Positions 8,240 through 17,675 of a DNA stretch of 64,000 nucleotides are shown here, in pieces. Source of the stretch: JAOXRU01 sp965247735 (GTDB lineage Bacteria; Bacteroidota; Bacteroidia; Flavobacteriales; Flavobacteriaceae). Below the pieces are notes generated by a model. It saw only the letters and a list, made by a program, of their open reading frames with translations. It did no database searches and was not told the DNA's origin. The stretch spans positions 3,472,001-3,536,000 of the forward strand of contig CBDFHN010000002.1 of the NCBI GenBank assembly GCA_965247735.1. Reading direction: 5' to 3'. The position numbers and the translations under genes are program-made. Each line of letters begins with the position of its first letter. Within the stretch, counting starts at the first letter, position 1.

Positions 8240-11200
8240 ATGAATAGTAAAAAAATTGGAATCCTACTTTTCCTTTCCATTATTAGCTTTAGTTGTAGCT
8301 CGGATATCTATAATCTGAATTATAAATTTAGAAATTCCTCTTCCAATCAAGGAGCTACATTAGTACAGATGGTTGTAGATAATAATGAACAAGGTAGCCT
8401 AACACAACATTACAACTTAAAAAAAACCTGCGATTATACTAAAATCCCATATGGAAAAATCAGCAGTAAAGATTGGGGGCTAAGCCCTATAATAAATCCA
8501 AGTACAAGAGTATTGGCTATTTATAGCTCCGTAGACTTTAGTGACGCAGCAATAGATACCTTATTAACTTTTGTAGCAAAAGGAGGCACACTATTTGTCG
8601 GATCTGTAAATAGAGATAAACGACTTAACTATTTTTTAGGGATAAAACCAGGAGCAGCTAGTACCGTAAATAGAACTGCATATGGATTTAATTTCAAAGC
8701 TAATGTCTTGCCAAAAACAAAAGGATTAAAATACCAGCACAATAAAAAAGAACGCCATAATGGACTTGCAGCATTAAATTTTGATAGCCAAACAGAAGTA
8801 TTACTTAGTGCATTCAATAATGCTAACTTTCCATTATTAACAGCTAAAATAATTGAGAAAGGAAAGGTTGTGTATTTTAATTCTAACTTCTGGCTAAACA
8901 AACAGCTTAGAGGTATTCTGTTTTCAAGTATTTTATCTGGGTTAGAAGGTATAGCATACCCAATTGCAAACACCAGTACCATTTTTCTTGACGATTTTCC
9001 TTCGCCTTTATACAATGTCCATAAGGCTCCTATACAATCCGAACTTAATATTAAGATGGACAAATACGTACTTGACATATGGTGGAAAGACATGAAAAAA
9101 TTAGCAACAGACTATGATATAGACTATACTGCTCTGGTTGCATTTAACTATAATGGTGTTATAAAACCTCCATTTACTTTTGAAGCATGGGATGCTAACA
9201 AATTTAATAGAGATGGTCAACACCAAAATAAAAGTACTTGGGTAGGAAAAGATGTTTTAAAAACGGGACATGAAATAGGGTTACATGGTTACAATCATGT
9301 TTCATTAGTAAAAAAAGATTGGAAAGGATCTCAATTTATGGCGACAGCATTAGAAGCTGCTGCAAAAAAATGGAAAATTGCTGGTTTTGGTTCACTTCCA
9401 ACTGCATATGTACCACCATCTAACTATATCGATAGTATTGGTATTGTAAAGTTAAAAGAAGGGATGCCAAGTCTAAAATACATGAGTAGTGTATACAATG
9501 GTCAATTGGAAGATGGTGGTAATAGAGAGTTTGATCCAGATCCATATCATAAAGGATTATTTGATTATCCAAGGATAAGTAGTGGGTTTTTCTTAGAACC
9601 AGCTTCAGTATTTAACATAGAATCGCTTTACCTTTTTACAGGAATATGGACACATTTTGTTCATCCAGATGATGTTTTCCAAATTCCATCTGCCGAAAAT
9701 GCAAAAACAGCAGGTCATTTTGAATACAGAAATAAACACAATCTACCCTGGTATTCAAAAAATGGAAAAACAGGATTGTTTGACGTCTTTAAAAATGAGA
9801 TTATTGCTTTTAAGGAAAAATATCCTTTGGTCAGGTTTTTAAATGCTACTAAATCTTCAGAACTTGTTTATAGTTGGAGAACCTCCTCATACCAGCACGA
9901 AAACTATAATGGAGAATATTCTGTTATAGCTTTAAATGCAGATTTGGAAGAAAGTGCAAATTACTGGTTTGTGTACACAAGCCGCAAAAACGAAGCTAGC
10001 ATCAATTCCTATCTTGAAGATCAGGCAAAAGAGATTAAAAAAACACCTTTCTTAGATGGTTTTTTAGTTTCGGTAAATACTGAATATCCTATAATAAGCA
10101 TTCCCGATTTTAGAGAACAAAATAAAGATAGATTAAAAGCAAGCGCTCTGAATGCCAGTATAGATTATGACAATTATACTGTCAACCAGGAATTATTATT
10201 GCCGCTTAGAATTAGAATAAACAAATACATTGCTGATAAAAAAGTAGTAAAAGCGAGTGGGCTACTTCAAAAAACAATTGAAAAAAACACAACCTTTTTG
10301 CCATCGCTCTTTAATGAATATGCCAAATATATGGCATGGCAAGATAAGACAAAAGAAGCTTGGGACTTCTACGAGATGTATTATCAAAATAACAAAACAA
10401 CAGCAGTACTAAAAAACAGTAATATTTTTGCAAAAAACGCATCATTTCCTGATCAAACCTATCAAGAAAAATGGTTATATCGTCAGATAGAAGCTGGAAC
10501 AGATGATATTGCTGTTTTTAAAACATATGTTGCCAATTGCAATACCGAAAACAATACCGATCGTATTGAAAAAGTATTGCAACAGCTATACAAACTAGAA
10601 GAGACTGAAGAAAACAAAAAAAACTACTTTGTACATTTGTTAGATACTAATCCTGAAAAAATAACTACTGTATTTAAACATATTGATCCTTGTTTTGATA
10701 AAACATTAAAGCCTTACGCAACAAGAATAACATGGGTATATGCAGATCTCTTAAAATATGATAAAGCATTACAATATGCTGAATGTAGTACCGGTATTGA
10801 TCAGAAAACAAAAGACTTTTGGTTGGTGAATTCTACAGCATTCGAAAGATACAAAGACATAGATTATCCTCGTTATATAGCACTTGCCCTAGCTAATAAT
10901 GAAAAAAAGGCAATTGAAGCATTAGATAAAGATACACCATGTCGTGAGGATATTAAACATTTGTCTAAAGAAATTGCATTGGCTTATTCTTATGTAGAAA
11001 GGTATAAAAAGGCACTAGATTGGGGTGATTGTTTAGTTGACGGAATTGAGATTAGCAATCGATTATCATGGCTATATCAATCCAAACAATATCATCTAAT
11101 GGCATCTTATTATAATAAATACATCAAAAATAACTTTAGCGATTATAAAACCATGTTAGAAATGGCTACCTATAGTTATTATGAAGGTGATCTTGCAACA

Positions 11201-12253
11201 GCTTTTGCTATTGGAAAAAACATTCCGATGAATGATGATGTAAAAAAGCTGAAAATTGACTTAAATAAAGAGCTTAAAAATGCTGATATAGCAACGCAAG
11301 CAAAAATACTACCAATAGGCGAAAATTTTATTTTCCCAAAATTAAAAAAAGATATTAGTGATGCTATTAGATTGCAAGAAGGAAATGCAATTAGTATTAC
11401 AAGCCAAGGTATTAATGATAAAGACAATCCAAACAATCTTTCGTTTGCTATTAATTACAGTTTTTTGGATGGGAAAAGAAACATTCATAAATTTTCTCTT
11501 ATCCAAAGCGATTATTATGAATTAGAAATGGATGTGGCTAACCCACTACAAGAAGACAACCTCCATCAAAATCTTGTTGGACTTGGTTATACTTTTAAAA
11601 GAAATGTAAAAGATAACTATAGTTATTGGGGTGGTGTTAATGTGTTCAAAAGCAAATTAGATAAGTATTATTATCATTTTAAAGCAGGAATTAACAAGGG
11701 AAAAGAAGAGCGATATACGGCAATTCAATTGCAATACTTCCCAGTTCAGAATACTTTAGGACATCAATTGGATATCTATAGAACACAACTAGATGTCTAT
11801 ACCGATTACAAATTGTTTCACTATATAAATGCAAGTCTGGCGCTAGAAGCCAATTATTATACCGATAGTAATTATGACGCTACATTAGTAAGTAGATTTC
11901 AAACACCCATATATCACAAAAAGAATGTGTTAAAAATAAGTCCGCTTTTAGAAGCAGCCTATAACAAAAGCTCGGCAGATGGTATACAAGTATTCCCATA
12001 TTGGATTACTGATAAAAGAGTGTTTGGAGGAACAGGTTTAATTTTTGATTTAGGATCAGAAAAAACAAAATTCAACCTTAACCTGGAAGCCACTTATTTC
12101 TTAGAACAAAACGAAAATGATTTTCAGCGCTATACAGGAGAGCTAAGTTATAAGTTATTACCATTTACAAAAATAACGGGCTCCTATCAGTTCTTTACCA
12201 TTGAAAACTTTTATTCCAATGAGTTTCTATTTGGATTGGTACATGAGTTATAG
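8240..12253 (+). CDS. Giant lipoprotein: deacetylase-like (DUF2194-type), helical repeats and outer-membrane barrel
   Basis: A 1337-residue protein with a lipoprotein signal (FSCSSD, lipobox Cys near residue 19). Residues about 30-230 resemble a Rossmann or amidotransferase-like region (KGGTLFVGS). About 245-560 carries deacetylase-fold motifs: FLDDFPSP near 250 and TGHEIGLHGYNH near 342, as in DUF2194 and NodB-type proteins. About 660-1020 is helical and TPR-like (WVYADLLKYDKALQYAEC, ATYSYYEGDLATAFAIG). The last 280 residues alternate short strands with aromatic ends, like an outer-membrane barrel (GYTFKRN, FHYINASLALEANYY). The layout recalls polysaccharide-export proteins that join TPR and barrel domains (PgaA, PelB), here fused to a modifying domain. 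No synthase gene is nearby. Domain limits are by eye. Confidence 0.72.
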   Translation: MNSKKIGILLFLSIISFSCSSDIYNLNYKFRNSSSNQGATLVQMVVDNNEQGSLTQHYNLKKTCDYTKIPYGKISSKDWGLSPIINPSTRVLAIYSSVDFSDAAIDTLLTFVAKGGTLFVGSVNRDKRLNYFLGIKPGAASTVNRTAYGFNFKANVLPKTKGLKYQHNKKERHNGLAALNFDSQTEVLLSAFNNANFPLLTAKIIEKGKVVYFNSNFWLNKQLRGILFSSILSGLEGIAYPIANTSTIFLDDFPSPLYNVHKAPIQSELNIKMDKYVLDIWWKDMKKLATDYDIDYTALVAFNYNGVIKPPFTFEAWDANKFNRDGQHQNKSTWVGKDVLKTGHEIGLHGYNHVSLVKKDWKGSQFMATALEAAAKKWKIAGFGSLPTAYVPPSNYIDSIGIVKLKEGMPSLKYMSSVYNGQLEDGGNREFDPDPYHKGLFDYPRISSGFFLEPASVFNIESLYLFTGIWTHFVHPDDVFQIPSAENAKTAGHFEYRNKHNLPWYSKNGKTGLFDVFKNEIIAFKEKYPLVRFLNATKSSELVYSWRTSSYQHENYNGEYSVIALNADLEESANYWFVYTSRKNEASINSYLEDQAKEIKKTPFLDGFLVSVNTEYPIISIPDFREQNKDRLKASALNASIDYDNYTVNQELLLPLRIRINKYIADKKVVKASGLLQKTIEKNTTFLPSLFNEYAKYMAWQDKTKEAWDFYEMYYQNNKTTAVLKNSNIFAKNASFPDQTYQEKWLYRQIEAGTDDIAVFKTYVANCNTENNTDRIEKVLQQLYKLEETEENKKNYFVHLLDTNPEKITTVFKHIDPCFDKTLKPYATRITWVYADLLKYDKALQYAECSTGIDQKTKDFWLVNSTAFERYKDIDYPRYIALALANNEKKAIEALDKDTPCREDIKHLSKEIALAYSYVERYKKALDWGDCLVDGIEISNRLSWLYQSKQYHLMASYYNKYIKNNFSDYKTMLEMATYSYYEGDLATAFAIGKNIPMNDDVKKLKIDLNKELKNADIATQAKILPIGENFIFPKLKKDISDAIRLQEGNAISITSQGINDKDNPNNLSFAINYSFLDGKRNIHKFSLIQSDYYELEMDVANPLQEDNLHQNLVGLGYTFKRNVKDNYSYWGGVNVFKSKLDKYYYHFKAGINKGKEERYTAIQLQYFPVQNTLGHQLDIYRTQLDVYTDYKLFHYINASLALEANYYTDSNYDATLVSRFQTPIYHKKNVLKISPLLEAAYNKSSADGIQVFPYWITDKRVFGGTGLIFDLGSEKTKFNLNLEATYFLEQNENDFQRYTGELSYKLLPFTKITGSYQFFTIENFYSNEFLFGLVHEL

Positions 12254-12316
12254 ACCAAGATTGGACGTAAGAGATTCTTACTTCAAAAACACTATTCAAT
12301 TTGGTTGCTAATCAAA

Positions 12317-12346
12317 AAAATATCGGAGCTACAACTCCGATATTTT
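12317..12346. terminator. Bidirectional intrinsic terminator between convergent genes
   Basis: AAAATATCGGAG (12317-12328), a 6-base loop, and CTCCGATATTTT (12335-12346) form a perfect 12-bp stem with A-rich and T-rich sides. It serves the giant lipoprotein gene (plus) and the small lipoprotein gene (minus). Confidence 0.88.
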
Positions 12347-12384
12347 CTTTTTATACTTGTGTTATTATTAACAAAATACAATAT

Positions 12385-12783
12385 CTAAATCTTTACAAAC
12401 TTAGACAAGCAGCCTTCAATACAAGGATAGCTTACCACTAAGTTAGCGCCTTTGATACTAAATCTTATTGAAGAATGAGACACTTCGCAATCAGTAGCGG
12501 TGATAACTCCATCAGTAATAGAATATGTTCCCGTAGTTGCTGCATCACTTGTTATAGACATATTGCATATAGTACCATTAGAGGTTAATACATTACTTGT
12601 TTTAAAGGTAAGCACCTTACTGCTCTCTACAGTTACATAATCGCCACTACCATCACCAGGATCGTTATAAACGGCTACAAGTTTCCAAGTACCAATCAAT
12701 TCTGGAATAGGTTCAGTATCATCAGATTTTAAACAAGAGCTTGCAAGAGTTGCAAGCCATAAACATAATAGTAATTTTTTCAT
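12385..12783 (-). CDS. Lipocalin-like lipoprotein
   Basis: A 132-residue lipoprotein: MKKLLLCLWLATLASSC with the lipobox Cys at 17, then a small beta-barrel-like domain starting LIGTWKLVAVYNDPGDGSGD. The GTWxL opening and strand pattern match the lipocalin-like domains common in flavobacterial lipoproteins. Four cysteines in the mature part (TICN, TDCE, YPCIEGC) could form disulfides. Ligand and role are unknown. The gene stands alone, convergent with the giant lipoprotein gene. Confidence 0.75.
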   Translation of the reverse strand: MKKLLLCLWLATLASSCLKSDDTEPIPELIGTWKLVAVYNDPGDGSGDYVTVESSKVLTFKTSNVLTSNGTICNMSITSDAATTGTYSITDGVITATDCEVSHSSIRFSIKGANLVVSYPCIEGCLSKFVKI

Positions 12784-13030
12784 CTTATATTGCTTTATTG
12801 AAAGATGTAAGAATTACCATTTGGTTGCGTTATTATTGATAAAAACAACAGTAAATCAATGAAACAAGCAGTTATCCCCATATATTTTTCTTGTTTTTTT
12901 AAGAGATTGATGAAACTTAAGTATAACTAATTAGATGTATGTTTGACATAAAAACAACAGCGAATAAAAGTAAAGATTAGCAATCGTCTTAAAGTTTAGT
13001 TTGGCAATGTATGTGTAAAGTATAAGTGAC

Positions 13031-13930
13031 CTATTTGCAGCAATTTTTTATACTTGTTACTGGATAGACTAGCTGTTTTATATACTGATTTTCATGCGGA
13101 TAATCCATCTGACAATCGTCAACAAGACCAACATCTTTTACAACACCTTTTCTATTATAGTAACTGCCAAATAACAAATCCCAAAACGGAAAAATATTTC
13201 CGAAATTTTTAGCTTCCTCCATTTTTTTGCTATGGTGAAAATGATGAATCTGTGGGGTCACAATTAAATAATCCCAAAAACTTTTCTTTGTTTTGATATT
13301 TGCATGCGATAGGTATGCAATTACAACATGGGTAATACCAACCAAAAAAACAATCTCTTTACTAAAACCTAAGAGCAATATTGGCAACATTTTTAATACT
13401 GTATTCAAAAACATATTAACGGGATGTATCCAATTGGTTTTAAGCCAGTTTAGCGCTGTAGGCAAATGGTGTATGGAATGGATTTTCCATAAAAAAAGAC
13501 TCCAATTAGAATTTACATTTCCTTTATGACTAATTCTATGATATAAATAAGGAAAAAAATCACCAATCAGATTTGCGATAACATATGTTGCTACAAATGG
13601 AATCTGATCCCAGAAATCTGAAATTGCAAAAAAATATTCTTGAAGAAATACAACTATATATAACACCAGCATTTTTCCTAAAGCATCAAATATTGCTATC
13701 GAAAAAATAAAATGTTTTAGATCTATCCAACATAGGTTCTTGTTTAACTTCCATTCTTGTTTCAAAGGAATTACCCTCTCCAAAACAAGTATATAACTAA
13801 GGGTAAATAAAAAAATGGAATAGGAAGCAATCTCAAAATTCCAATTGTTTTGGATTGTTAAATAGCTAAATATACCTGTCAAAATTAATAATAAAGGAAT
13901 AACTGCAGCTGCAATAATTTTATAGTTCAT
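13031..13930 (-). CDS. Sterol desaturase/fatty acid hydroxylase family membrane protein
   Basis: A 299-residue integral membrane di-iron enzyme. The histidine clusters that bind the two irons are visible: HRISH (LYHRISHKGN), HSIHH (WKIHSIHHLP) and HHFHH (QIHHFHHSKK), with further His between them, and about five hydrophobic segments. The family hydroxylates or desaturates lipids such as sterols, fatty acids or carotenoids. The substrate here is unknown. The next gene upstream is the SigZ-like sigma factor (49-bp gap, same strand), so co-transcription is possible. Confidence 0.85.
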   Translation of the reverse strand: MNYKIIAAAVIPLLLILTGIFSYLTIQNNWNFEIASYSIFLFTLSYILVLERVIPLKQEWKLNKNLCWIDLKHFIFSIAIFDALGKMLVLYIVVFLQEYFFAISDFWDQIPFVATYVIANLIGDFFPYLYHRISHKGNVNSNWSLFLWKIHSIHHLPTALNWLKTNWIHPVNMFLNTVLKMLPILLLGFSKEIVFLVGITHVVIAYLSHANIKTKKSFWDYLIVTPQIHHFHHSKKMEEAKNFGNIFPFWDLLFGSYYNRKGVVKDVGLVDDCQMDYPHENQYIKQLVYPVTSIKNCCK

Positions 13931-13979
13931 TTGTTTACTTTTTCCTATAGTCGTTTGAAAGAAGTAAAAAGATGCACAA

Positions 13980-14579
13980 TTATAGAAATAAATTCATTTT
14001 TTCCATTTCATTTTTTAGCTCGTTGGGAAGTTCACAATTATTTTTTAGTTGAAAATCAACAATTTGTCCATTATTATTGTATGATATATCTATACAGGTA
14101 TTAATTAATTCTTTTAGTTTTTTTCTAGCTCTGAGAATTCTTGATTTTGTTGCTGATATGCTTATCCCCAATATTTCTGCTATTTCTTGTTGCGGTCTTT
14201 GTTCAATATCGCTTAGGTAAAGAGGTCTTCCGTATTTTTCTGGTAAATATGTTTCAATAATAAAGCCAGACAAATCACATACACAAGCACCTGAGTCTAC
14301 TGTGCTTTCCACTAAATCAATTGGCATAGCGCTATATTTTTTATGCTTTCTATAATAATCTGCAATCGTATTTCTAGTAACTTGAAAAAGCCATGCTTTA
14401 TAATTATTAATTTCTACCTTCTTATTTAAATTTTCATTGAGCTTTATGCCAACGTCTTGTAAAATATCATAACCAACATCTATATCATCAACTTTTGATT
14501 GGATAAAATTCAGCAAATAATCTTTATAATTGTCCCAAATTTTATTAAATACCATGATTTCTTTTTTTTGTTGGCTCAA
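13980..14579 (-). CDS. SigZ-like ECF RNA polymerase sigma factor
   Basis: A 199-residue sigma-70 family protein. Region 2 is near residues 12-80 (DYLLNFIQSKVDDIDVGYDILQDV, then NYKAWLFQVTRNTIADYYRKHKK). Region 4 is near 120-165 (EQRPQQEIAEILGISISATKSRILRARKKLKE). The tail CIDISYNNNGQIVDFQLKNNC and the CVC pair in the linker resemble SigZ-type factors, whose cysteines may sense redox state or metal. No anti-sigma gene is adjacent. It probably drives the hydroxylase gene downstream (inference). A near-perfect palindrome lies about 80 bp upstream. Confidence 0.82.
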   Translation of the reverse strand: MSQQKKEIMVFNKIWDNYKDYLLNFIQSKVDDIDVGYDILQDVGIKLNENLNKKVEINNYKAWLFQVTRNTIADYYRKHKKYSAMPIDLVESTVDSGACVCDLSGFIIETYLPEKYGRPLYLSDIEQRPQQEIAEILGISISATKSRILRARKKLKELINTCIDISYNNNGQIVDFQLKNNCELPNELKNEMEKMNLFL

Positions 14580-14880
14580 ACCAATCTTCGCGTTATATTT
14601 TATAATGCCTTTGCCTTAAATCTATAGCTTCTTTACCAAAAATAGATGCTTATTCATTAATGGTGCAATATTGCGCCATTCAAGCAGGAAACGTCATCTG
14701 GCAGATTAAATTTGCCTTTTTGATTGCTCAACATTAATTATTGCAATTAGGTAAATTTTGAATGTGTAAAACATTATTAATCACACATTATACCAGTAAT
14801 ATATCCATATAAATATACAAAAAACAATCAGGATAAATATGGCTATATCACCAATAGTGCAAATTGATATAAGCTAGCGT
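14580..14880. promoter_or_regulatory. Intergenic region with an 18-bp near-palindrome upstream of the sigma factor
   Basis: TGGTGCAATATTGCGCCA (14661-14678) is palindromic except for one base pair and lies about 82 bp before the sigma factor start. It is a candidate operator for an unidentified regulator. The rest of this 301-bp gap shows no reading frame and no terminator that I can support. Confidence 0.4.
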
Positions 14881-15111
14881 TTATAAGTGATTTAAAATCT
14901 CTTTTTTTGGTATTGATAGTTTTTGTTTTCTTCCAATAAAAAAATACAAAATAGCCCCAAAAACACTAGTAAATAGTACTACAAGTAACCAGATTATTTT
15001 GTTGTTTTCATCAAATTTATTTCTGAGAATATCAATAAGAGCAATAATTGTAGGTAAAATTATAATACACACAACTATTAGTAATAGTATTATTTGCCAA
15101 GGTCCAACCAT
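14881..15111 (-). CDS. Small PLDc_N-type membrane protein
   Basis: A 76-residue protein with two transmembrane helices (WQIILLLIVVCIIILPTIIALIDILR and IIWLLVVLFTSVFGAILYFFIG) joined by a short charged loop and ending in GRKQK. This matches the phospholipase D N-terminal (PLDc_N) transmembrane domain, which also occurs as a stand-alone protein in Bacteroidota. The role of such stand-alone copies is not known. It appears to be a single-gene unit. Confidence 0.75.
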   Translation of the reverse strand: MVGPWQIILLLIVVCIIILPTIIALIDILRNKFDENNKIIWLLVVLFTSVFGAILYFFIGRKQKLSIPKKEILNHL

Positions 15112-15240
15112 TCCTGTTTTTTTTTAATCACTAAATTAATACGCTTTATTGCATTTTAAAGATCGGAAATATTAATCTTCTATGCTGTTTTTAGAACTCT
15201 CTATTGAGTTTAAGTATACTGTGAGACTTTTAACAGGTTA

Positions 15241-15816
15241 TTACGCCTTGCTTTTCTGCTCCGACCTTCGTTTTTGAGAAATGTAAGATTTTTTATTTCC
15301 CATAATTTTACCCAATGTTCCTATTAAAAAAATTCCAATACGTTGTATAAAAACTGGAGGATTTTCCATCCATTGTTCTCCTTTTCTTGCCTGTATCATT
15401 GGCATAAGTTTTAGAAGGGGAGGAGCACCTTTTGTGTTCATTAACCCATCATAGTCCATATCATATAGCGATTTAATAAAACTTTCAAATTGTTTTGCAG
15501 GTTTATGTTCCGAAGTAAACAACACAGGATTTTGTGTGGCATTCCAAAAGGTATGAAATGTGTTTCTTGGAACAGTAGCACTTTCTCCAGCTTTGAGAAC
15601 TTTTATTTTACCAGCGACTTCTACTGTTAGCTCTCCTTTAATAACGGTAAAAGACTCTTCTTTATCTGGATGAAAATGAATTGGAGGACCAATGTCGTTC
15701 GGTTGATTTTCAAACTCAAATGTTACTGATTCCCCTTTTGTTTCTTCAGTAGAGATTAAAACGCGTAATTTACTTTTAGTAGTTGGACTTATCCAATATT
15801 TGCTTTTACTTTTCAT
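15241..15816 (-). CDS. Cupin-domain protein
   Basis: A 191-residue soluble protein. Its N-terminal two thirds is a single cupin: PPIHFHPDKEESFTVIKGELTVEVAG (first motif, with His and Glu metal ligands) and NTFHTFWNA (second motif). The C-terminal third is helical and basic, ending QKRRSEQKSKA. Single-cupin proteins range from dioxygenases to sugar isomerases and ligand sensors, so no reaction is assigned. It has no close neighbour on its strand. Confidence 0.82.
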   Translation of the reverse strand: MKSKSKYWISPTTKSKLRVLISTEETKGESVTFEFENQPNDIGPPIHFHPDKEESFTVIKGELTVEVAGKIKVLKAGESATVPRNTFHTFWNATQNPVLFTSEHKPAKQFESFIKSLYDMDYDGLMNTKGAPPLLKLMPMIQARKGEQWMENPPVFIQRIGIFLIGTLGKIMGNKKSYISQKRRSEQKSKA

Positions 15817-16136
15817 CGTATTAAGATATTCTAATCCTTCTTACAGTGCTATTAACGGAACAAAACGTTGGTTTATTTACCAAAATACTATAATTTAATA
15901 TTTTTAACTAATCACTCTAGTTTATAACTGCAAATAACAGAATAACAGATGTTTAGCGATTTTATATTAATTGGTTATTACAAAAACCTGCCTATAAAGC
16001 TCTTTTTTGTATAAATATATGTAAATAAGCTTATTTGGCTCTCGTGGTCCCAATCATTTAGGAGAACTAAACCTGTAGGTTTTTCAGAACGAGAGCGAAA
16101 CTGAATACTAGAAGGCTTAGTAATTGCAGCGCATAA
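15817..16136. other. Intergenic region with nested inverted repeats
   Basis: GCTCTCGT (16038-16045) is repeated inverted as ACGAGAGC (16089-16096). Inside this arm pair lies AAACCT-GT-AGGTTT (16069-16082). The nested design could be a terminator remnant, a small structured RNA or an old transposon end. No coding potential is visible in the rest of the gap. Confidence 0.4.
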
Positions 16137-17603
16137 TTATTTGTTTTCTATTTTTCTTAACACATAATTCAATGCACTGTCAATTCCATTTTCATATTCT
16201 TCAAAAGTTTGCTCGATCTTATAATTTGGAATTACACCATGTCCAAAAGGAATATTTTTGCTCTCAAAATTAGTTGCAAATTTCAGTAAAGGAATTCTAA
16301 CTTTCATGTTGGTATTAGGTAGTGTTAATTTTACATAGGAACCACTTGTTTGTCCATAAAAACCACCACCAGTTTCTTCACCAATAAATATGGCATCTGA
16401 GTGCTCTTTTGCAATTGAAGCAAACTCAGAGCCGCCTGAATATGTTTTTCCAGAAATTAAGATATATACTTCTCCTTTAAATGTGTTTTTCTGCGGTAAA
16501 ACCGTAGGCAAAACATCTTTTTTCCTTAAAACTCTACCATCTTTAGACAAGTAGTGCTCTTCTTTTAACATACCGTAAAGTTCTTCTACGTCATCCTTAT
16601 AATTAGTATGTTTTATAAAAGAATAATTAAAACTTGATGCTTCTACATATTTGTATTTAACATATGGCTTTTCCGTTAAATAAGAAAATAAATAATCTTC
16701 AGCACCTTCAGAACCACCTCCATTGTTTCTAACATCAATAATTAGATTTTTTGTTTTATTTTTTCTTATAATCTGAAAAAGACTATCTACTACGGTTCTA
16801 AAATCTAAATTTTGTTTTTTGTACCTCCCATAACTAAAACTATTAAAAATTAAAGTACTTGTCTTGGTCGAGGAGTCAGTTGAAAATTCAAAAAGATTCT
16901 TCTTCCTTTTGATAGGTCTTGGTATTTGTTTTGCAATTTTTTTTAATCCATTTCCGTCAACCAAAGTGAGGTTGATTATTTCTGTTTCTTTTGTATTCGG
17001 ATTTAGTATTTTTAATTTGCAAATACGATCACTAAAATCTATGATATAATCTGTGTAATAATTTGAAAACCCAAAACGTTCCAAACCTTTGTATTTTCCT
17101 GTTACTGTAAATCCATCTGAACTTCTTGATGTATGATTAAATATCTTTTTGATGATACTATCAATATTAATATTATTAATTTCCTTAATAATAAAACCTT
17201 TAGTTTTCTTTTTGTTTAGATTATTGAGAAGATAAATTTGCTTTCCAATAACTTTAATCCCAAAAGGGAGAAACCTTGCCTGTTCATTATAAAATTTCCC
17301 AATATCTTTTGATGAACCTATACTTGAATGTCCTTCTTTATCTGCAGCAGTCACCAAAGAGATTATTCTAAAAAAAACATAAGAGTGCATCTCCTCTTTT
17401 ATCTTATCTCTATTTTCTTTAAATATTTTTTCAAATTCAGGATAACTGGTATACCAATATAATCCAGTATGAGCTTCTTTTAATGAAGAAACCATTAAAT
17501 CATAATCTTCTTTTAACTCTACTTCAGTGTAGGTATTTAGGGTGTTTTGACAATATAATATGTTACTAAAAAATGCTATTAAAAATAGAATATGATATTT
17601 CAT
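16137..17603 (-). CDS. S41-family C-terminal processing-type peptidase, secreted
   Basis: A 488-residue exported protease with signal peptide (ending NILYCQ). The catalytic domain is in the C-terminal half: NLIIDVRNNGGGSEGAEDYL, then VYILISGKTYSGGSEFASIAKEH with the probable nucleophile Ser of SGGSE, and IGEETGGGFYGQTSG. These motifs are those of S41 peptidases of the tricorn-like type. The N-terminal half lacks an obvious PDZ domain. Substrates are unknown, and cell-envelope protein turnover is the usual role. It lies next to an AraC regulator gene (72 bp upstream, same strand). Confidence 0.85.
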   Translation of the reverse strand: MKYHILFLIAFFSNILYCQNTLNTYTEVELKEDYDLMVSSLKEAHTGLYWYTSYPEFEKIFKENRDKIKEEMHSYVFFRIISLVTAADKEGHSSIGSSKDIGKFYNEQARFLPFGIKVIGKQIYLLNNLNKKKTKGFIIKEINNINIDSIIKKIFNHTSRSSDGFTVTGKYKGLERFGFSNYYTDYIIDFSDRICKLKILNPNTKETEIINLTLVDGNGLKKIAKQIPRPIKRKKNLFEFSTDSSTKTSTLIFNSFSYGRYKKQNLDFRTVVDSLFQIIRKNKTKNLIIDVRNNGGGSEGAEDYLFSYLTEKPYVKYKYVEASSFNYSFIKHTNYKDDVEELYGMLKEEHYLSKDGRVLRKKDVLPTVLPQKNTFKGEVYILISGKTYSGGSEFASIAKEHSDAIFIGEETGGGFYGQTSGSYVKLTLPNTNMKVRIPLLKFATNFESKNIPFGHGVIPNYKIEQTFEEYENGIDSALNYVLRKIENK

Positions 17604-17675
17604 GATTGTTGACTTTTTTATGCAAAGATGTCAATCAATATTCAGTTTCTATTGTAAAATATTGCAGTGAAAATA

